Shown: positions 44,179 through 53,956, counted from the first letter of the stretch. The stretch is 64,000 bases of DNA from JBBIRG01 sp964410965 (GCA_964410965.1 CAYPIY010000010.1:78531-142530); one strand, 5' to 3'. The notes: generated by a model from the letters alone, not told the origin. Numbers and translations: made by a program.

Positions 44179-45354
44179 TCATTTTTCCCTGACAATCATT
44201 TTATATTCATAACGAAGGTCGACTTCCCTGATTTTTTTTCCCGGGGGGGATTTTTTGAAATAATCGGATGCCGCCTCAAGGTACAACAGGCTCCGTTCCG
44301 GGGATTCCGGATCGATGAGGAACGGCGCCGGCCATTGATTCAGGTAGACCCTGAGTCCGTCTTTACGGTATTCAACTTCCGAAATATCGAAGTACACCGC
44401 CGGATTTTTGTTTTGGGCGGTCAGCAGGAACCTGCGGATCGAGGCGGCGCCCGGAGCCCTGAGTTCAGAGCCTGTTTTGAGGGCTGCGCGGAGTCCCGTG
44501 ATCACGGGCAGGTTGTACGATCTCACGGTTTTGAGTTTCGGCAGGATGATCCCGTCAGCGTCCATCGCATGAAGTTCGTCCATGGCGACGAACGCGACCG
44601 GCTTCCGTTCTTCCACGCGGATCAGCAGGGCGGACGGATAATGTTTGCTGATCATGACATGCCTAAATAAGGGCTGCTTTTGGATTTTTTCCGCAACCCC
44701 CTTCGAATCGATCGGGCCGAGGCGAATTCCTTTTTCAAGCCCGGACCACTGAAGAATGTCCGAACGGTCGGCGATTTCGTTTCCCGTTACTTCAATTGTT
44801 TTGAGAGTGAACAGAGACGACTGGGTCACCCATTCATTCCAGTTCAGCGCGGTGATGACCGCGGTCAGCAGAAACCCGATGGCCAGCAGCTTCAGGTGGC
44901 GTTTCCGCCTCCGGCGCCGGATCAGTTCGGCCTTTGCCGTTTTTTCCGCATGTTCCCCGCTGTTTTTTTTCATGCCCGGATAAAAGCCGTCCGCAAAATC
45001 CCGGTTAATGATGATATCGTTCGTATCTTCCTCGACTACCGGTTCCGGAGAGAATTCATCCGTATCCGGTGTCAGGTCGGGGGATTCGCTTTCATCGTCC
45101 TGAACATTCAGGCCGGATGAAGGCGGCGGATATTTGGGTTTCAGGATCTGATCGAATGAGATCAGTTCGCCCGAGTCTTCTTTCGGAGCGTATGACGTTG
45201 ATCCCATCAGGATAGGGTTTCCGCTGTCGTTGAAATCGGTCGGTTTCTCTTGAGCAGACAGGACGTGATCTCCGCTGCCGGAGAGATTTTGCCTGGCGGA
45301 ATTTTCAAGGTCGAACATGTCGACCTGGGTGGTTTCTCTTTTTTTCCTGATCAT
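44179..45354 (-). CDS. ftsQ: Cell division protein FtsQ with long N-terminal cytoplasmic region
   Basis: A 391-residue FtsQ/DivIB. An acidic, low-complexity cytoplasmic region covers residues 1-~140, much longer than the few dozen residues usual in FtsQ. The single membrane helix follows a basic RRRRKRHLK patch at about 148 (LLAIGFLLTAVITALNW). The POTRA domain is at about 180-250 (LFTLKTIEVTGNEIADRSDI), followed by the FtsQ beta domain (PSALLIRVEERKPVAF, YLNQWPAPFLID). It bridges FtsB/FtsL and the septal synthase. Its ATG overlaps the murB stop as ATGA. Confidence 0.93.
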   Translation of the reverse strand: MIRKKRETTQVDMFDLENSARQNLSGSGDHVLSAQEKPTDFNDSGNPILMGSTSYAPKEDSGELISFDQILKPKYPPPSSGLNVQDDESESPDLTPDTDEFSPEPVVEEDTNDIIINRDFADGFYPGMKKNSGEHAEKTAKAELIRRRRRKRHLKLLAIGFLLTAVITALNWNEWVTQSSLFTLKTIEVTGNEIADRSDILQWSGLEKGIRLGPIDSKGVAEKIQKQPLFRHVMISKHYPSALLIRVEERKPVAFVAMDELHAMDADGIILPKLKTVRSYNLPVITGLRAALKTGSELRAPGAASIRRFLLTAQNKNPAVYFDISEVEYRKDGLRVYLNQWPAPFLIDPESPERSLLYLEAASDYFKKSPPGKKIREVDLRYEYKMIVREK

Positions 45355-46283
45355 GGATTCCGTAATCCGTTTAATTCCTGGTCATTGAAACCGTACAGCC
45401 GGACTTCGGGGTCCAGCGATACGCCGAATTTTACTTTCACCGTTTTTCGGATTTCTTTCATTATGCAAAACACATCGTAGGCCGATGCGTTTGCCTCATT
45501 GACTATAAAATTGGCATGCAGCGAACTGACCGAAGCCCCGCCGATCCTGAAACCTTTCATTCCGCAGGATTCAATCAACCGCCCCGCGAAGTCGCCCGGA
45601 GGGTTTTTGAAAACGCTGCCGCAGCTCGGCATGCTGATTGGCTGGGTTTTTTTTCTTTTTTCGAGGGATTCTTTTCTTGCCGTAGCCAGGGTTTCGGCAT
45701 CCGCCGGACTGAAGCGCATCCGGGCCGAAAGCGAAATCACTTCCGGGTCGTCAAACAGCGGAACGTGGCGGTAGTGAAAGACGATCTGTTCCACAGGGAT
45801 TATCTGTTTTTCGCCGTGATTCATCAATGTGACTGAAACGACGAAATGATAGAACTCACGGCCCAGACATCCGGCGTTCATTTTCAGAGCTCCGCCGACG
45901 GTTCCGGGGATTCCGGCAAAAAGCTCCAGCCCTCCCAGTCTTCTTTTTTCGCATTCCAGAACGAGTTTCGGCACCTGGACCCCCGCTCCTGTTTCGCACA
46001 TGTTTCCATTAAAACGGGTATCCGAAAAACCTTTTGACAAGTCGATCACCGCACCCCGGATGCCGTGATCGCTGACCAGGATGTTTGTGCCTTTTCCGAG
46101 AGTCATGTAAGGGATTTTGCTTTCTTTCAGCCGTGCGATGAGATTCCGGAGTTCCGTTTCGTTTTCCGGAAGGCAATAATAATCACAGGGCCCGCCGATG
46201 CGGTACCATGTATGCGCCGAAAGAGGTTCGTTTTCGAGAACCGGCTGACAGAGCAGAGGCTGCAGTTTTGCCATATCAGTCAT
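45351..46283 (-). CDS. murB: UDP-N-acetylenolpyruvoylglucosamine reductase
   Basis: A 310-residue FAD enzyme that reduces UDP-GlcNAc-enolpyruvate to UDP-MurNAc, the second committed step of peptidoglycan synthesis. Visible are the FAD segment GKGTNILVSDHGIRGAVIDL, the glycine stretch FAGIPGTVGGALKMNAGCLG, the proton-donor loop PSCGSVFKNPPGDFAGRLIE with its Ser, and the C-terminal GGASVSSLHANFIVN, as in type II MurB. The start overlaps the murC stop (ATGACTGA), with AAGGA upstream. It overlaps ftsQ by four bases at the other end. Confidence 0.96.
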   Translation of the reverse strand: MTDMAKLQPLLCQPVLENEPLSAHTWYRIGGPCDYYCLPENETELRNLIARLKESKIPYMTLGKGTNILVSDHGIRGAVIDLSKGFSDTRFNGNMCETGAGVQVPKLVLECEKRRLGGLELFAGIPGTVGGALKMNAGCLGREFYHFVVSVTLMNHGEKQIIPVEQIVFHYRHVPLFDDPEVISLSARMRFSPADAETLATARKESLEKRKKTQPISMPSCGSVFKNPPGDFAGRLIESCGMKGFRIGGASVSSLHANFIVNEANASAYDVFCIMKEIRKTVKVKFGVSLDPEVRLYGFNDQELNGLRNP

Positions 46284-47649
46284 GAGATTCCTTTTTCAGA
46301 TAGTTCCGGCCGAGATTTGTGATATCCCCCGCGCCCATGGTAATGATGACGTCGTCCCTGAGAATGCCGGGCAGGAGTTCTTTGAGGACTGAGTCCCTGT
46401 CCGGTACAAAATGAACGTCGGGATGATTCGTGCGAACGGATTCAAAAAGCTTTTGTGCCCAGTCGGCAGAATCACAAGGTTTTTCCCTCGCCGCGTAAAT
46501 CCCGGTGAGCCATACGCTGGCGGCGTCGCCAAATGCCTCCGCAAAATCGTTCAGGAAATCACGCGTCCGCGAGTACAGGTGCGGCTGAAATACGGCGACG
46601 ATCCGGCGGCCGGGGTACCGTTCTTTCGCGGCGTTCAGCGTGGCGCGGATTTCCGTCGGATGGTGCGCGTAATCGTCAATCCAGGTGACTCCGCTGAGTT
46701 CCCCGATGATCTCAAACCGGCGCTGAGTTCCCCGGAATTGTTCCAGCGAGGACTGAATAACAGAAAACGGAATGCCGGTGGCCCATCCGGCGCCGGCGCA
46801 GGCCAGGGCGTTGGTGATCTGGTGATGGCCCGGAACACCCAAGCGCAGGATACCGGCCGGTTTCCGAAAGATCGATACATGGAATTCTGTCTTTCCGTTC
46901 AGGATGCGGATTTGTTCGGCGTGGATATCGGTATGTTCAGACACGCCGTATGTAACGACCCTTCTCCGGATGAACGGGATCACCGAACGGCTTCCGGGTT
47001 CATCGGCGTTGACCAGTACCATGCCGAACAGGGAGGTCTGATTGGCGAACCGGATGAACGTGTCTTTGAGGTCGTTCAGGTCTTTATAGCAGTCCAGATG
47101 ATCCGCTTCTATATTATTGATTACGGCGATCTGCGGATGCAGCTGAAGAAAGGAACGGTCGTACTCATCCGCCTCGGCCACGATCCATTCACTTCCGCCC
47201 AGGCGGGAATTGGATCCGATTTCAGTAATAATCCCTCCCACGAACAGGGTCGGATCAAGATCCGCGTGAACCATCATCATGCCGATCATCGCGGACGTGG
47301 TCGTTTTTCCGTGCGTTCCCGAAACCGCGATTCCTTTCTTTTCACGGAGGAACTCGCCCAGCAGTTCCGCTCGCTTCACGCAAAGGATTCCTCTTTTTCC
47401 GGCTTCCGCCAGTTCGGGATTATCCATTCCGATCGCTGAACTGAAGACCACGATATCTCCCTGAACCTGCGACGCGTCATGCCGGCTGTAGACCGTAACG
47501 CCGAGTGATTTCAGACGGCCGGTCTGCTCATTTTCCGACGGATCCGATCCGCTGACGGACCATCCCTTTCGGTGCATGATTTCAGCGAGGGCGCTCATTC
47601 CGATGCCGCCGATCCCGATAAAATGAATATGTCGTTTTTCGTTCAGCAT
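46276..47649 (-). CDS. murC: UDP-N-acetylmuramate--L-alanine ligase
   Basis: A 457-residue Mur ligase adding the first amino acid, usually L-alanine, to UDP-MurNAc. The N-terminal Rossmann motif HFIGIGGIGMSALAEIM is diagnostic of MurC, the ATP loop VSGTHGKTTTSAM is at about 109-121, and the central IVAEADEYDRSFL and C-terminal TWIDDYAHHPTEIRATL motifs are present. The frame is open to 47670, but the ATG at 47649 overlaps the murG end by seven bases and matches the family start. The mild ribosome-site signal (AGAAAGAA) and the overlaps point to coupled translation. Confidence 0.96.
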   Translation of the reverse strand: MLNEKRHIHFIGIGGIGMSALAEIMHRKGWSVSGSDPSENEQTGRLKSLGVTVYSRHDASQVQGDIVVFSSAIGMDNPELAEAGKRGILCVKRAELLGEFLREKKGIAVSGTHGKTTTSAMIGMMMVHADLDPTLFVGGIITEIGSNSRLGGSEWIVAEADEYDRSFLQLHPQIAVINNIEADHLDCYKDLNDLKDTFIRFANQTSLFGMVLVNADEPGSRSVIPFIRRRVVTYGVSEHTDIHAEQIRILNGKTEFHVSIFRKPAGILRLGVPGHHQITNALACAGAGWATGIPFSVIQSSLEQFRGTQRRFEIIGELSGVTWIDDYAHHPTEIRATLNAAKERYPGRRIVAVFQPHLYSRTRDFLNDFAEAFGDAASVWLTGIYAAREKPCDSADWAQKLFESVRTNHPDVHFVPDRDSVLKELLPGILRDDVIITMGAGDITNLGRNYLKKESHD

Positions 47650-48770
47650 AATTCTTTCTGCCGGATGCATAATTCAATATCGTCAGCGATCTTCTTTGCC
47701 GCGTCCGGGCGGGCCAGTGAAAGGCATGCCGCGGACATGGCCTGAAGGCGCTGCGGGTCGGAAAAGAGCGGTCCGAATGTTTTCATGAATTCATTCTCCA
47801 GATCCTCATTGCGGATCATGACAGCGGCTCCGGCTTGAACAAATGTCCGGGCGTTGAATTCCTGGTGATTGTCCGCCGCATAGGGGTAAGGAACCAGTAT
47901 CGACGGCAGCCCGTAACATGCAAGTTCCGCGAGGGTCATCGCGCCCGCCCGGCACAGGATCAGGTCAGCCGAGGAATAGGCTTCGGGCATGCTTTCTATA
48001 AATGCCGTTACAACCAGCTGCTCGCAAGTTTGAGCGGACAGGCGAAGGGTGTCATATTCCGGGGATCCCGTCTGCCATATGGCCTGGAGGCCGGGGATCC
48101 CTAAGAGTACGTCCAGATTTTGCCGGATGGTTTTGTTCAGTGTATGCGCGCCCAGACTGCCTCCGACGATCAGCAGGGTTTTCCTGTCCGGCCTCAGCCC
48201 GAATTTCCGGCAGGCCTCTTCCCGGGGTACATGACGGATGACCGAACGGAGCGGGTTTCCGCACACCACGGACCGATCGGGATGATGAATGAATTTCGCT
48301 GCGTCCGCGTATGCGAGATAAATCCGGTCCGCCCAGCGGGACAGGAAAACGGTGGTGCGTCCGGGCCGCGAATTCTGGTCCTGGACAAACGTCAGGCGGT
48401 TCATCATCGCCGCGAGCCACACGACCGGACCGGTCACGTAACCGCCGCAGCCGATCACGGCCACGGGCCGGAACCTGCAGAGAATCCACAGCGACTGCAT
48501 GAAACCGGCCATGAGTTTGAACGGCATCAGCGCGTTTTTCCAAAGGTCACCCGGTCTGAAGCTCCGCGCAAGCCCGCTCATGACGATGGTTTTGAGCCGG
48601 AATCCCGCCGGCGGGATCACCCGCTTTTCGAGACCGCGTTTCGTGCCCACAAAGAGAATCTCACCGGAAGCGTTGCGCCTTCGGATTTCCTCGGCGATAG
48701 CCAGCGCGGGGAAAATATGTCCGCCCGTTCCGCCTGCCGAAATCAGTATTTTAAACGCTTTGCCGCTCAT
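47643..48770 (-). CDS. murG: Lipid II synthase (undecaprenyl-PP-MurNAc-pentapeptide GlcNAc transferase)
   Basis: A 375-residue GT28 glycosyltransferase on the inner membrane face that adds GlcNAc to lipid I. The N-terminal glycine loop ISAGGTGGHIFPALAIAEEI is at about 10-29, G-loop 2 GCGGYVTGPVVWLAA lies near 110, and the C-terminal donor site is RAGAMTLAELACYGLPSILVPYP. A hydrophobic patch near LWKNALMPFKLMAGFMQSLW fits membrane contact. The ATG overlaps the ftsW stop as ATGA. Confidence 0.96.
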   Translation of the reverse strand: MSGKAFKILISAGGTGGHIFPALAIAEEIRRRNASGEILFVGTKRGLEKRVIPPAGFRLKTIVMSGLARSFRPGDLWKNALMPFKLMAGFMQSLWILCRFRPVAVIGCGGYVTGPVVWLAAMMNRLTFVQDQNSRPGRTTVFLSRWADRIYLAYADAAKFIHHPDRSVVCGNPLRSVIRHVPREEACRKFGLRPDRKTLLIVGGSLGAHTLNKTIRQNLDVLLGIPGLQAIWQTGSPEYDTLRLSAQTCEQLVVTAFIESMPEAYSSADLILCRAGAMTLAELACYGLPSILVPYPYAADNHQEFNARTFVQAGAAVMIRNEDLENEFMKTFGPLFSDPQRLQAMSAACLSLARPDAAKKIADDIELCIRQKELC

Positions 48771-50083
48771 GAAAAATCCATTCCGACTAAATTCGATCCG
48801 TCACCCCCGATGCCCGGTTTTGCAGGAGTTTTTTTTCGGACGGGCAGGGATTCTTTCCGGGGCTTCGGCTCCTCGTCGCCGTGAAATACGTTGAGCTGGC
48901 CGCTGAATGATGCGACCGGGTCAGATTGTTCGTGAAGGTTCTGCATCGCCTGTTCTTTCGGTACCGTTTGCGAGGAGATGTTCAGCAGAATGCCGACGGC
49001 GAAACAGGTGAAGAGCAGGGAGCTTCCGCCGTAGCTGATAAAGGGCATCGGCAGCCCGGTTGTCGGCATCAGCCCCACAGTGACCGCCGCGTTGATCACG
49101 GCGTAGAGGACGACGCTGAGTATGATTCCGCATGCGAGATAGAAACCGTACATATCCGGTGCATGGCGAGCGATTTTCACCGCACGGAACAAAAATACCC
49201 CGAAAAGAGCAAGCACTGCAAGCGTGCCGATCAGTCCGAACTCTTCCCCGATGATCGAATATATGAAATCCGTAAACGGCTCGGGGAGAAACAGAAGTTT
49301 CTGTTTTCCGCTTCCCACACCGACGCCGAACAGGCCTCCGTTGCCGAAACTGATCAGCGACTGCTTGATCTGGTAACCCATGCCCTGAACATCCTGTTCA
49401 GGGTTCATAAATGTCATTAGCCTCGCCATGCGGTAGGGACTGACGACGGCCAGGATCAGGCCTAATGGGATCAGCGCCACGGTCATCATCAGGAAATGGC
49501 GCATCTTCATTCCCCCGATGAAAAGGAGGATGACCGACATCATCAGGAGAATCATCGCCGTGCTGAAATTCGGCTGGAGTATGATCAGGAAACTGAACAC
49601 ACCGGCCATGATCAGCGGCGGCAGGAGCCCGTTCTGAAAATCCCTGATCCGGTCTCCCTTGTGGCTGAGGTAAGTCGCCAGGTAAAAAATAATGCCCAGT
49701 TTCGCGATCTCGGAAGGCTGGATCCCCAGGCCCCCGATGGACAGCCAGCGGGCGGCTCCCTTGATCTTGCCGATTCCCAGCACCACGATCAGAAGGACGG
49801 CCGTGATCAGCAGGATCAGCATGGCTTTGTTGATATAATTGTGATAATCGTATTTCGCCGCGAAAACCAGGATGCCCAGTCCAAGGCCGACCCGGATGAG
49901 CTGCTGAAAAAGGAAGTGGAATGTGCTGTGATGGTTTCGCTCCGCGATCACCTGGCTTGCGCTGAAAACCATCACGATGCCGATGGTCATCAGGATCAGC
50001 ACCACCAGCATCAGGGATTTATCCATAGCATGCCGCACGGAGGGCTGTACAGAGGGGTTCATGTCTTCTTTTACCGGTTCCAT
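48767..50083 (-). CDS. ftsW: Peptidoglycan glycosyltransferase FtsW (SEDS family)
   Basis: A 438-residue SEDS protein that polymerises lipid II at the septum with FtsI. About ten membrane helices run from residue 22 to 365. Family landmarks are VMVFSASQVIAE near the N-terminus, GAARWLSIGGLGIQPSEIAKL, LILQPNFSTAMILLMM, GQG-like VQGMGYQIKQSLISFGNGGLFG in two parts, and TGLPMPFISYGGSSLL near the end. The last ~70 residues are a charged cytoplasmic tail (KPRKESLPVRKKTPAKP). It lies three bases after murD and overlaps murG. Confidence 0.95.
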   Translation of the reverse strand: MEPVKEDMNPSVQPSVRHAMDKSLMLVVLILMTIGIVMVFSASQVIAERNHHSTFHFLFQQLIRVGLGLGILVFAAKYDYHNYINKAMLILLITAVLLIVVLGIGKIKGAARWLSIGGLGIQPSEIAKLGIIFYLATYLSHKGDRIRDFQNGLLPPLIMAGVFSFLIILQPNFSTAMILLMMSVILLFIGGMKMRHFLMMTVALIPLGLILAVVSPYRMARLMTFMNPEQDVQGMGYQIKQSLISFGNGGLFGVGVGSGKQKLLFLPEPFTDFIYSIIGEEFGLIGTLAVLALFGVFLFRAVKIARHAPDMYGFYLACGIILSVVLYAVINAAVTVGLMPTTGLPMPFISYGGSSLLFTCFAVGILLNISSQTVPKEQAMQNLHEQSDPVASFSGQLNVFHGDEEPKPRKESLPVRKKTPAKPGIGGDGSNLVGMDFS

Positions 50084-50086
50084 GGT

Positions 50087-51436
50087 TTACTCCAGCTGCC
50101 AGACCTCGTCTTTAAAGACCTGGCCGCGTTCTTCATAATTCCTGAACATATCATAACTGGAGCAGGCCGGCGACAGCAATACCGCATCGCCGGTATCCGA
50201 CTCCTCAAAAGCTTTTTGCACGGCGTCCTGCAGGGATTCCGCCCTGACGGTTTTGGTCAGTCCGCCGAGTTCTTCCTGAATGAGAGACGCAGCCTGGCCG
50301 ATCAGGATCATGCACTTGACATGCCGTTTCACGGTTTCCGCCAGGGGCGAATACGGAGAGCCCTTATGCTTGCCGCCCGCGATCCATATCACCGGTTCCT
50401 CAAAACTCCGCAATCCGTAAAATGCCGAATCCACATTTGTGGCCTTCGAGTCATTGAAAAATTTCACGCCCCTGAGTTCACGCACGAACTCGAGTCGATG
50501 AGCCACGCCGGTGAAGGACTTCAGGGTTTCGGAGACCGTGAATGTCGGGACAAGCATGGACTTCGCGGCCAGCACGGCCGCCATGACGTTGTATACATTA
50601 TGGCTTCCGCGCAGACCGAGTTCGCGGACGGACAGGACCGTTTCCGGATCGCCGGAAATGCGGCAGACGATTTTATCCCCGTCCAGCCAGGCGCCGACCT
50701 CGAGGGGATGTTTCTGGCTGAAGGGCAGTTTTCTCGAGCGGATGGTATCAATATGTTTTTTCACTTCCTCGTCATCGTCATTAAAGATCAGCAGGTCATC
50801 GCTGCGCTGGTTCATGAAGACCCGCATCTTCGCCATGTAATATTCCTGCACGGTTTTATAGCGGTCCATGTGGTCCGGCGAAAGGTTGAGCAGCAGGGCG
50901 GCCTTGGGATGAAAATTCAGAAATCCCTCCGCCTGGAAACTGCTGACCTCAAGCACCGCGACTCCTTCCGGAACGGAAGAGAGCACAAGTTCGGACAGGG
51001 GAGTCCCCACATTGCCCGCCACGATGGTCGGCCGTCCGGACTGCCTGAAAATCTCGCCGATCAGGGTCGTGGTGGTGGTTTTGCCGTTGCTTCCCGTAAC
51101 CGCGATGACAGGGGAACGGAGCATCCAGGATGCGATTTCCAGTTCACTGTACACGGGAATTCCGCGTTCGCGGATTTTCTTCAGGATCGGGATGTTCATC
51201 GGGATTCCCGGACTGATCACGATCATGTCCGCCCCGAGCAGGCGCTCGCTGTGTCCGCCAAATTCGGATTCCACGGATATCGCGGCGAGCTGTTCCGCTT
51301 CAGATTTCCGTTTGTCGGCGGATTCCTTCTCGCTGACAAACACTTCCGCGCCCAGGTTTTTCAGGAACCGGGCCGCCGACAATCCGCTTTTGGCCGCTCC
51401 GAGAATGTGGATTTTCTTGTTTTCAATGGGATTCAT
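50087..51436 (-). CDS. murD: UDP-N-acetylmuramoylalanine--D-glutamate ligase
   Basis: A 449-residue Mur ligase adding D-glutamate to UDP-MurNAc-L-Ala. The N-terminal HILGAAKSGLSAARFL, the ISPGIPMNIPIL loop, the ATP loop VTGSNGKTTTTTLIGE at 113-128, LNLSPDHMDRYKTVQEY and the C-terminal FFNDSKATNVDSAFYGLRSF (metal/ligand site) identify MurD. Length is normal. It follows mraY after 22 bases and precedes ftsW by three. Confidence 0.96.
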   Translation of the reverse strand: MNPIENKKIHILGAAKSGLSAARFLKNLGAEVFVSEKESADKRKSEAEQLAAISVESEFGGHSERLLGADMIVISPGIPMNIPILKKIRERGIPVYSELEIASWMLRSPVIAVTGSNGKTTTTTLIGEIFRQSGRPTIVAGNVGTPLSELVLSSVPEGVAVLEVSSFQAEGFLNFHPKAALLLNLSPDHMDRYKTVQEYYMAKMRVFMNQRSDDLLIFNDDDEEVKKHIDTIRSRKLPFSQKHPLEVGAWLDGDKIVCRISGDPETVLSVRELGLRGSHNVYNVMAAVLAAKSMLVPTFTVSETLKSFTGVAHRLEFVRELRGVKFFNDSKATNVDSAFYGLRSFEEPVIWIAGGKHKGSPYSPLAETVKRHVKCMILIGQAASLIQEELGGLTKTVRAESLQDAVQKAFEESDTGDAVLLSPACSSYDMFRNYEERGQVFKDEVWQLE

Positions 51437-51458
51437 GGGACTGCCTGTTCTGAGCCGT

Positions 51459-52565
51459 TTAACGGACTTTAAACGTGGTTAAGGTCAGCAGCGCGCACAG
51501 CACCGCCATAATCCAGAAACGCGTCACGACTTTGGTCTCATGCCATCCCTGCATTTCAAAATGATGATGCAGGGGCGCCATGCGGAAGATTCTTTTTCCC
51601 TCGCCTGTTTTTTTCCGGGTGTACCGGAAATAATTCACCTGAAGGATCACGGACAGAGTTTCGGCGACGAATACTCCGCCGATGATGGGCAGCAGCAGTT
51701 CTTTTTTGACGAGAATGGCGATTGTTCCCAGTGCGCTTCCCAGCGCGAGCGCTCCGGTGTCGCCCATGAAAACCTGGGCCGGGTAAGAGTTGTACCACAG
51801 AAACCCCAGTCCCGCACCGACGAGAGCCACGCAGAAGATGGTCAGTTCGCTGCCCTGGGGAATGTACAGAATATTCAGGTAGTCGCTGTAATTCACGTTC
51901 CCGGTCACGTAGCATATCAGGCCGAACGCCGCTACGGAAATGGAAACCATGCCGATGGCGAGGCCGTCCAGTCCGTCCGTGAGGTTTACGGCGTTGGAGG
52001 TTCCCGTAATGACCAGAATGACGAGCGGAATGTAAAAATAGCCGAAGTCCACGTTCAGGTCTTTCACAAAAGGTATGGTCGTGATCGTTGAGATGGATTC
52101 AAATTCAGGCGAGAAAAAAATGACTGATCCGATCACAAGCCCGAGCGTCACCTGCCCGATGGTTTTGTACCGCGCGATCAGTCCTTTTTTGGTTTTTTTA
52201 ATAGCTTTCAGGTAATCATCGATGAAGCCCACGGTTCCCATCCAGACCGTTGAGAGGAGGATCAGGAGAATGAACGTATTGGAAAGATCCGCCCATAACA
52301 GGGTGGGGATGATGACCGACGCGAGAATAATCAGACCGCCCATGGTGGGAGTTCCGGCCTTGGTAAAGTGTGACTGCGGGCCTTCGGCGCGGATTTCCTC
52401 GCCGATCTGTTTTTCCTTTAATTTCCGGATGATGTACGGGCCGACGAAAAGGCTGATGACCAGGGCCGTGACAGCCGCCATCGCCGAACGGAACGTAATG
52501 TAGCGCAGCAGATTCATGCCCGAAATATTGTATTCGGCGATGAGCTGGTATAAGTAATAGAACAT
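51459..52565 (-). CDS. mraY: Phospho-N-acetylmuramoyl-pentapeptide transferase
   Basis: A 368-residue polytopic enzyme that makes lipid I from undecaprenyl phosphate and UDP-MurNAc-pentapeptide. About ten membrane helices. Signature pieces are QSHFTKAGTPTMGG after the first cytoplasmic loop, FIDDYLKAIKKTKKGL, NAVNLTDGLDGLAIG with the catalytic aspartates, FMGDTGALALGSALG, and the histidine motif MAPLHHHFEMQGW. It follows murF after 11 bases. In clusters of this kind MraY is usually preceded by both murE and murF; only murF is here. Confidence 0.97.
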   Translation of the reverse strand: MFYYLYQLIAEYNISGMNLLRYITFRSAMAAVTALVISLFVGPYIIRKLKEKQIGEEIRAEGPQSHFTKAGTPTMGGLIILASVIIPTLLWADLSNTFILLILLSTVWMGTVGFIDDYLKAIKKTKKGLIARYKTIGQVTLGLVIGSVIFFSPEFESISTITTIPFVKDLNVDFGYFYIPLVILVITGTSNAVNLTDGLDGLAIGMVSISVAAFGLICYVTGNVNYSDYLNILYIPQGSELTIFCVALVGAGLGFLWYNSYPAQVFMGDTGALALGSALGTIAILVKKELLLPIIGGVFVAETLSVILQVNYFRYTRKKTGEGKRIFRMAPLHHHFEMQGWHETKVVTRFWIMAVLCALLTLTTFKVR

Positions 52566-52576
52566 AAGGACTCCCG

Positions 52577-53941
52577 TTACAGATTGAATGCGTCGGACAC
52601 TTCTTCCATTTTCATGCCGCGCGAACCCTTGATGAGAACCGCATCGCCGGGCATGATCATGCTCAGAAGCCGGTCAATCAGGTCTTTCTTGTCGCCGAAA
52701 TGCCGGTGGAACGCCAGTGATCCTGCGGCTTCCTGAGTGGCGGCCGTATTATCCCCGAAAGTCAGGAGCGCGTCAATGCCCGAACGGGCCAGGAACATCC
52801 CGAGCGTCCGGTGTTCCGCGGCGCTTTCCTTCCCCAGTTCCAGCATATCGCCGAGGACCGCGATTTTTTTCCCCCCGCACTTCATTTGCTGCAGGGTTTC
52901 TACTGCGGCCTTCATCGAATCGGGATTGGCATTATAAGTATCGTCGATGAGCGTCACTCCTTTCACGCGGCGAACGGAAAAACGGTTGGACAGCGGTTTG
53001 TATCCGCTCAGGGAATCTCGGATCCGGTCAGCGGGAACATTTAGTTCATGAGCGATGACCGCCGCGGCGACGGCATGGGAAACCTGATGAATGCCGGAAA
53101 CCGGTAGAGAAACCCGGAATGACTTTTGGTCCGGCGGAAACAGTTCAAAGGTTGCCTGGGCAAGCTCATTCATGCCGGTAATGCGGTACCGATAATGGTT
53201 GCCGTCTCCCGTTCCGAAAGTGACAAGCCCCTGAGTCTGTTCCCGTTGGCCGGAGAAATACGGAAGATCACCGTTCACAAACCGGACGCCGTCCGAGGAG
53301 AGGTAATCATACAGTTCCGTTTTGCAGGCCAGTACGTTCTCATGGCTTCCGAATGTCAGCAGATGCGCCTTCCCGGCGTTGGTGACGATCCCGGAATCCG
53401 GGCGGGCGATTTCGCATAATAGCCGGATATCGTTTACCGCGGTCGCGCCCATTTCCACAACGGCGACCTGTACCGATTCGTCCAGGCCGAGGAGCGTCAT
53501 GGGTACGCCGATCTCATTGTTCAGGTTGCCCTGTGTCGCTTTTACGCTGAACGCGGATGATAAAACGGCATGGAGCATTTCCTTGCAGGTGGTTTTTCCG
53601 TTTGTGCCCGTGACGGCGATGACGGATACATCAAGGTTTTTGCGGTATCTCAGGGCAAGCGACTGGAGGGCCTTCAGTGTGTCTTCGGCCACGACATATC
53701 GGGAAGAATCCGCAAGGGGGTGCGTTTCGGCCCATGCCCGCCGGACCACGCAGGCGGATGCGCCTTTGCGGAACGCGTCACGGGTGAAATCATGGCCGTC
53801 GAACCGTTCTCCGCGGATGGCGAAGAAGAGGTCGCCGGCCTGCAGGTCGCGGCTGTTGATGCTGACGCCGGTAGCCGACCAGTCCGCGGGGATGCCGAAG
53901 GGTTCGCCGATGGCGGACAGGTCATGGAATTTCAGGTTCAT
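52577..53941 (-). CDS. murF: UDP-N-acetylmuramoyl-tripeptide--D-alanyl-D-alanine ligase
   Basis: A 454-residue Mur ligase attaching D-Ala-D-Ala to the tripeptide precursor. The N-terminal uridine-binding domain has VSINSRDLQAGDLFFAIRGE, the ATP loop TGTNGKTTCKEML is at 111-123, and GNLNNEIGVPMTLL, LIDDTYNANPDSMKAAVETL and the final IKGSRGMKMEEV are typical of MurF rather than MurE; no DNPR-type diaminopimelate motif is present. It follows ftsI after 15 bases. A separate murE, expected between ftsI and murF, is absent from the window. Confidence 0.95.
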   Translation of the reverse strand: MNLKFHDLSAIGEPFGIPADWSATGVSINSRDLQAGDLFFAIRGERFDGHDFTRDAFRKGASACVVRRAWAETHPLADSSRYVVAEDTLKALQSLALRYRKNLDVSVIAVTGTNGKTTCKEMLHAVLSSAFSVKATQGNLNNEIGVPMTLLGLDESVQVAVVEMGATAVNDIRLLCEIARPDSGIVTNAGKAHLLTFGSHENVLACKTELYDYLSSDGVRFVNGDLPYFSGQREQTQGLVTFGTGDGNHYRYRITGMNELAQATFELFPPDQKSFRVSLPVSGIHQVSHAVAAAVIAHELNVPADRIRDSLSGYKPLSNRFSVRRVKGVTLIDDTYNANPDSMKAAVETLQQMKCGGKKIAVLGDMLELGKESAAEHRTLGMFLARSGIDALLTFGDNTAATQEAAGSLAFHRHFGDKKDLIDRLLSMIMPGDAVLIKGSRGMKMEEVSDAFNL

Positions 53942-53956
53942 GCTTCTCCGTGGTTA

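Noticed and set aside
49496..51472. 658-codon plus-strand frame opposite ftsW/murD
   Set aside because: Both genes on the other strand are unmistakable. The composition is His, Gln and Asp rich without domains.
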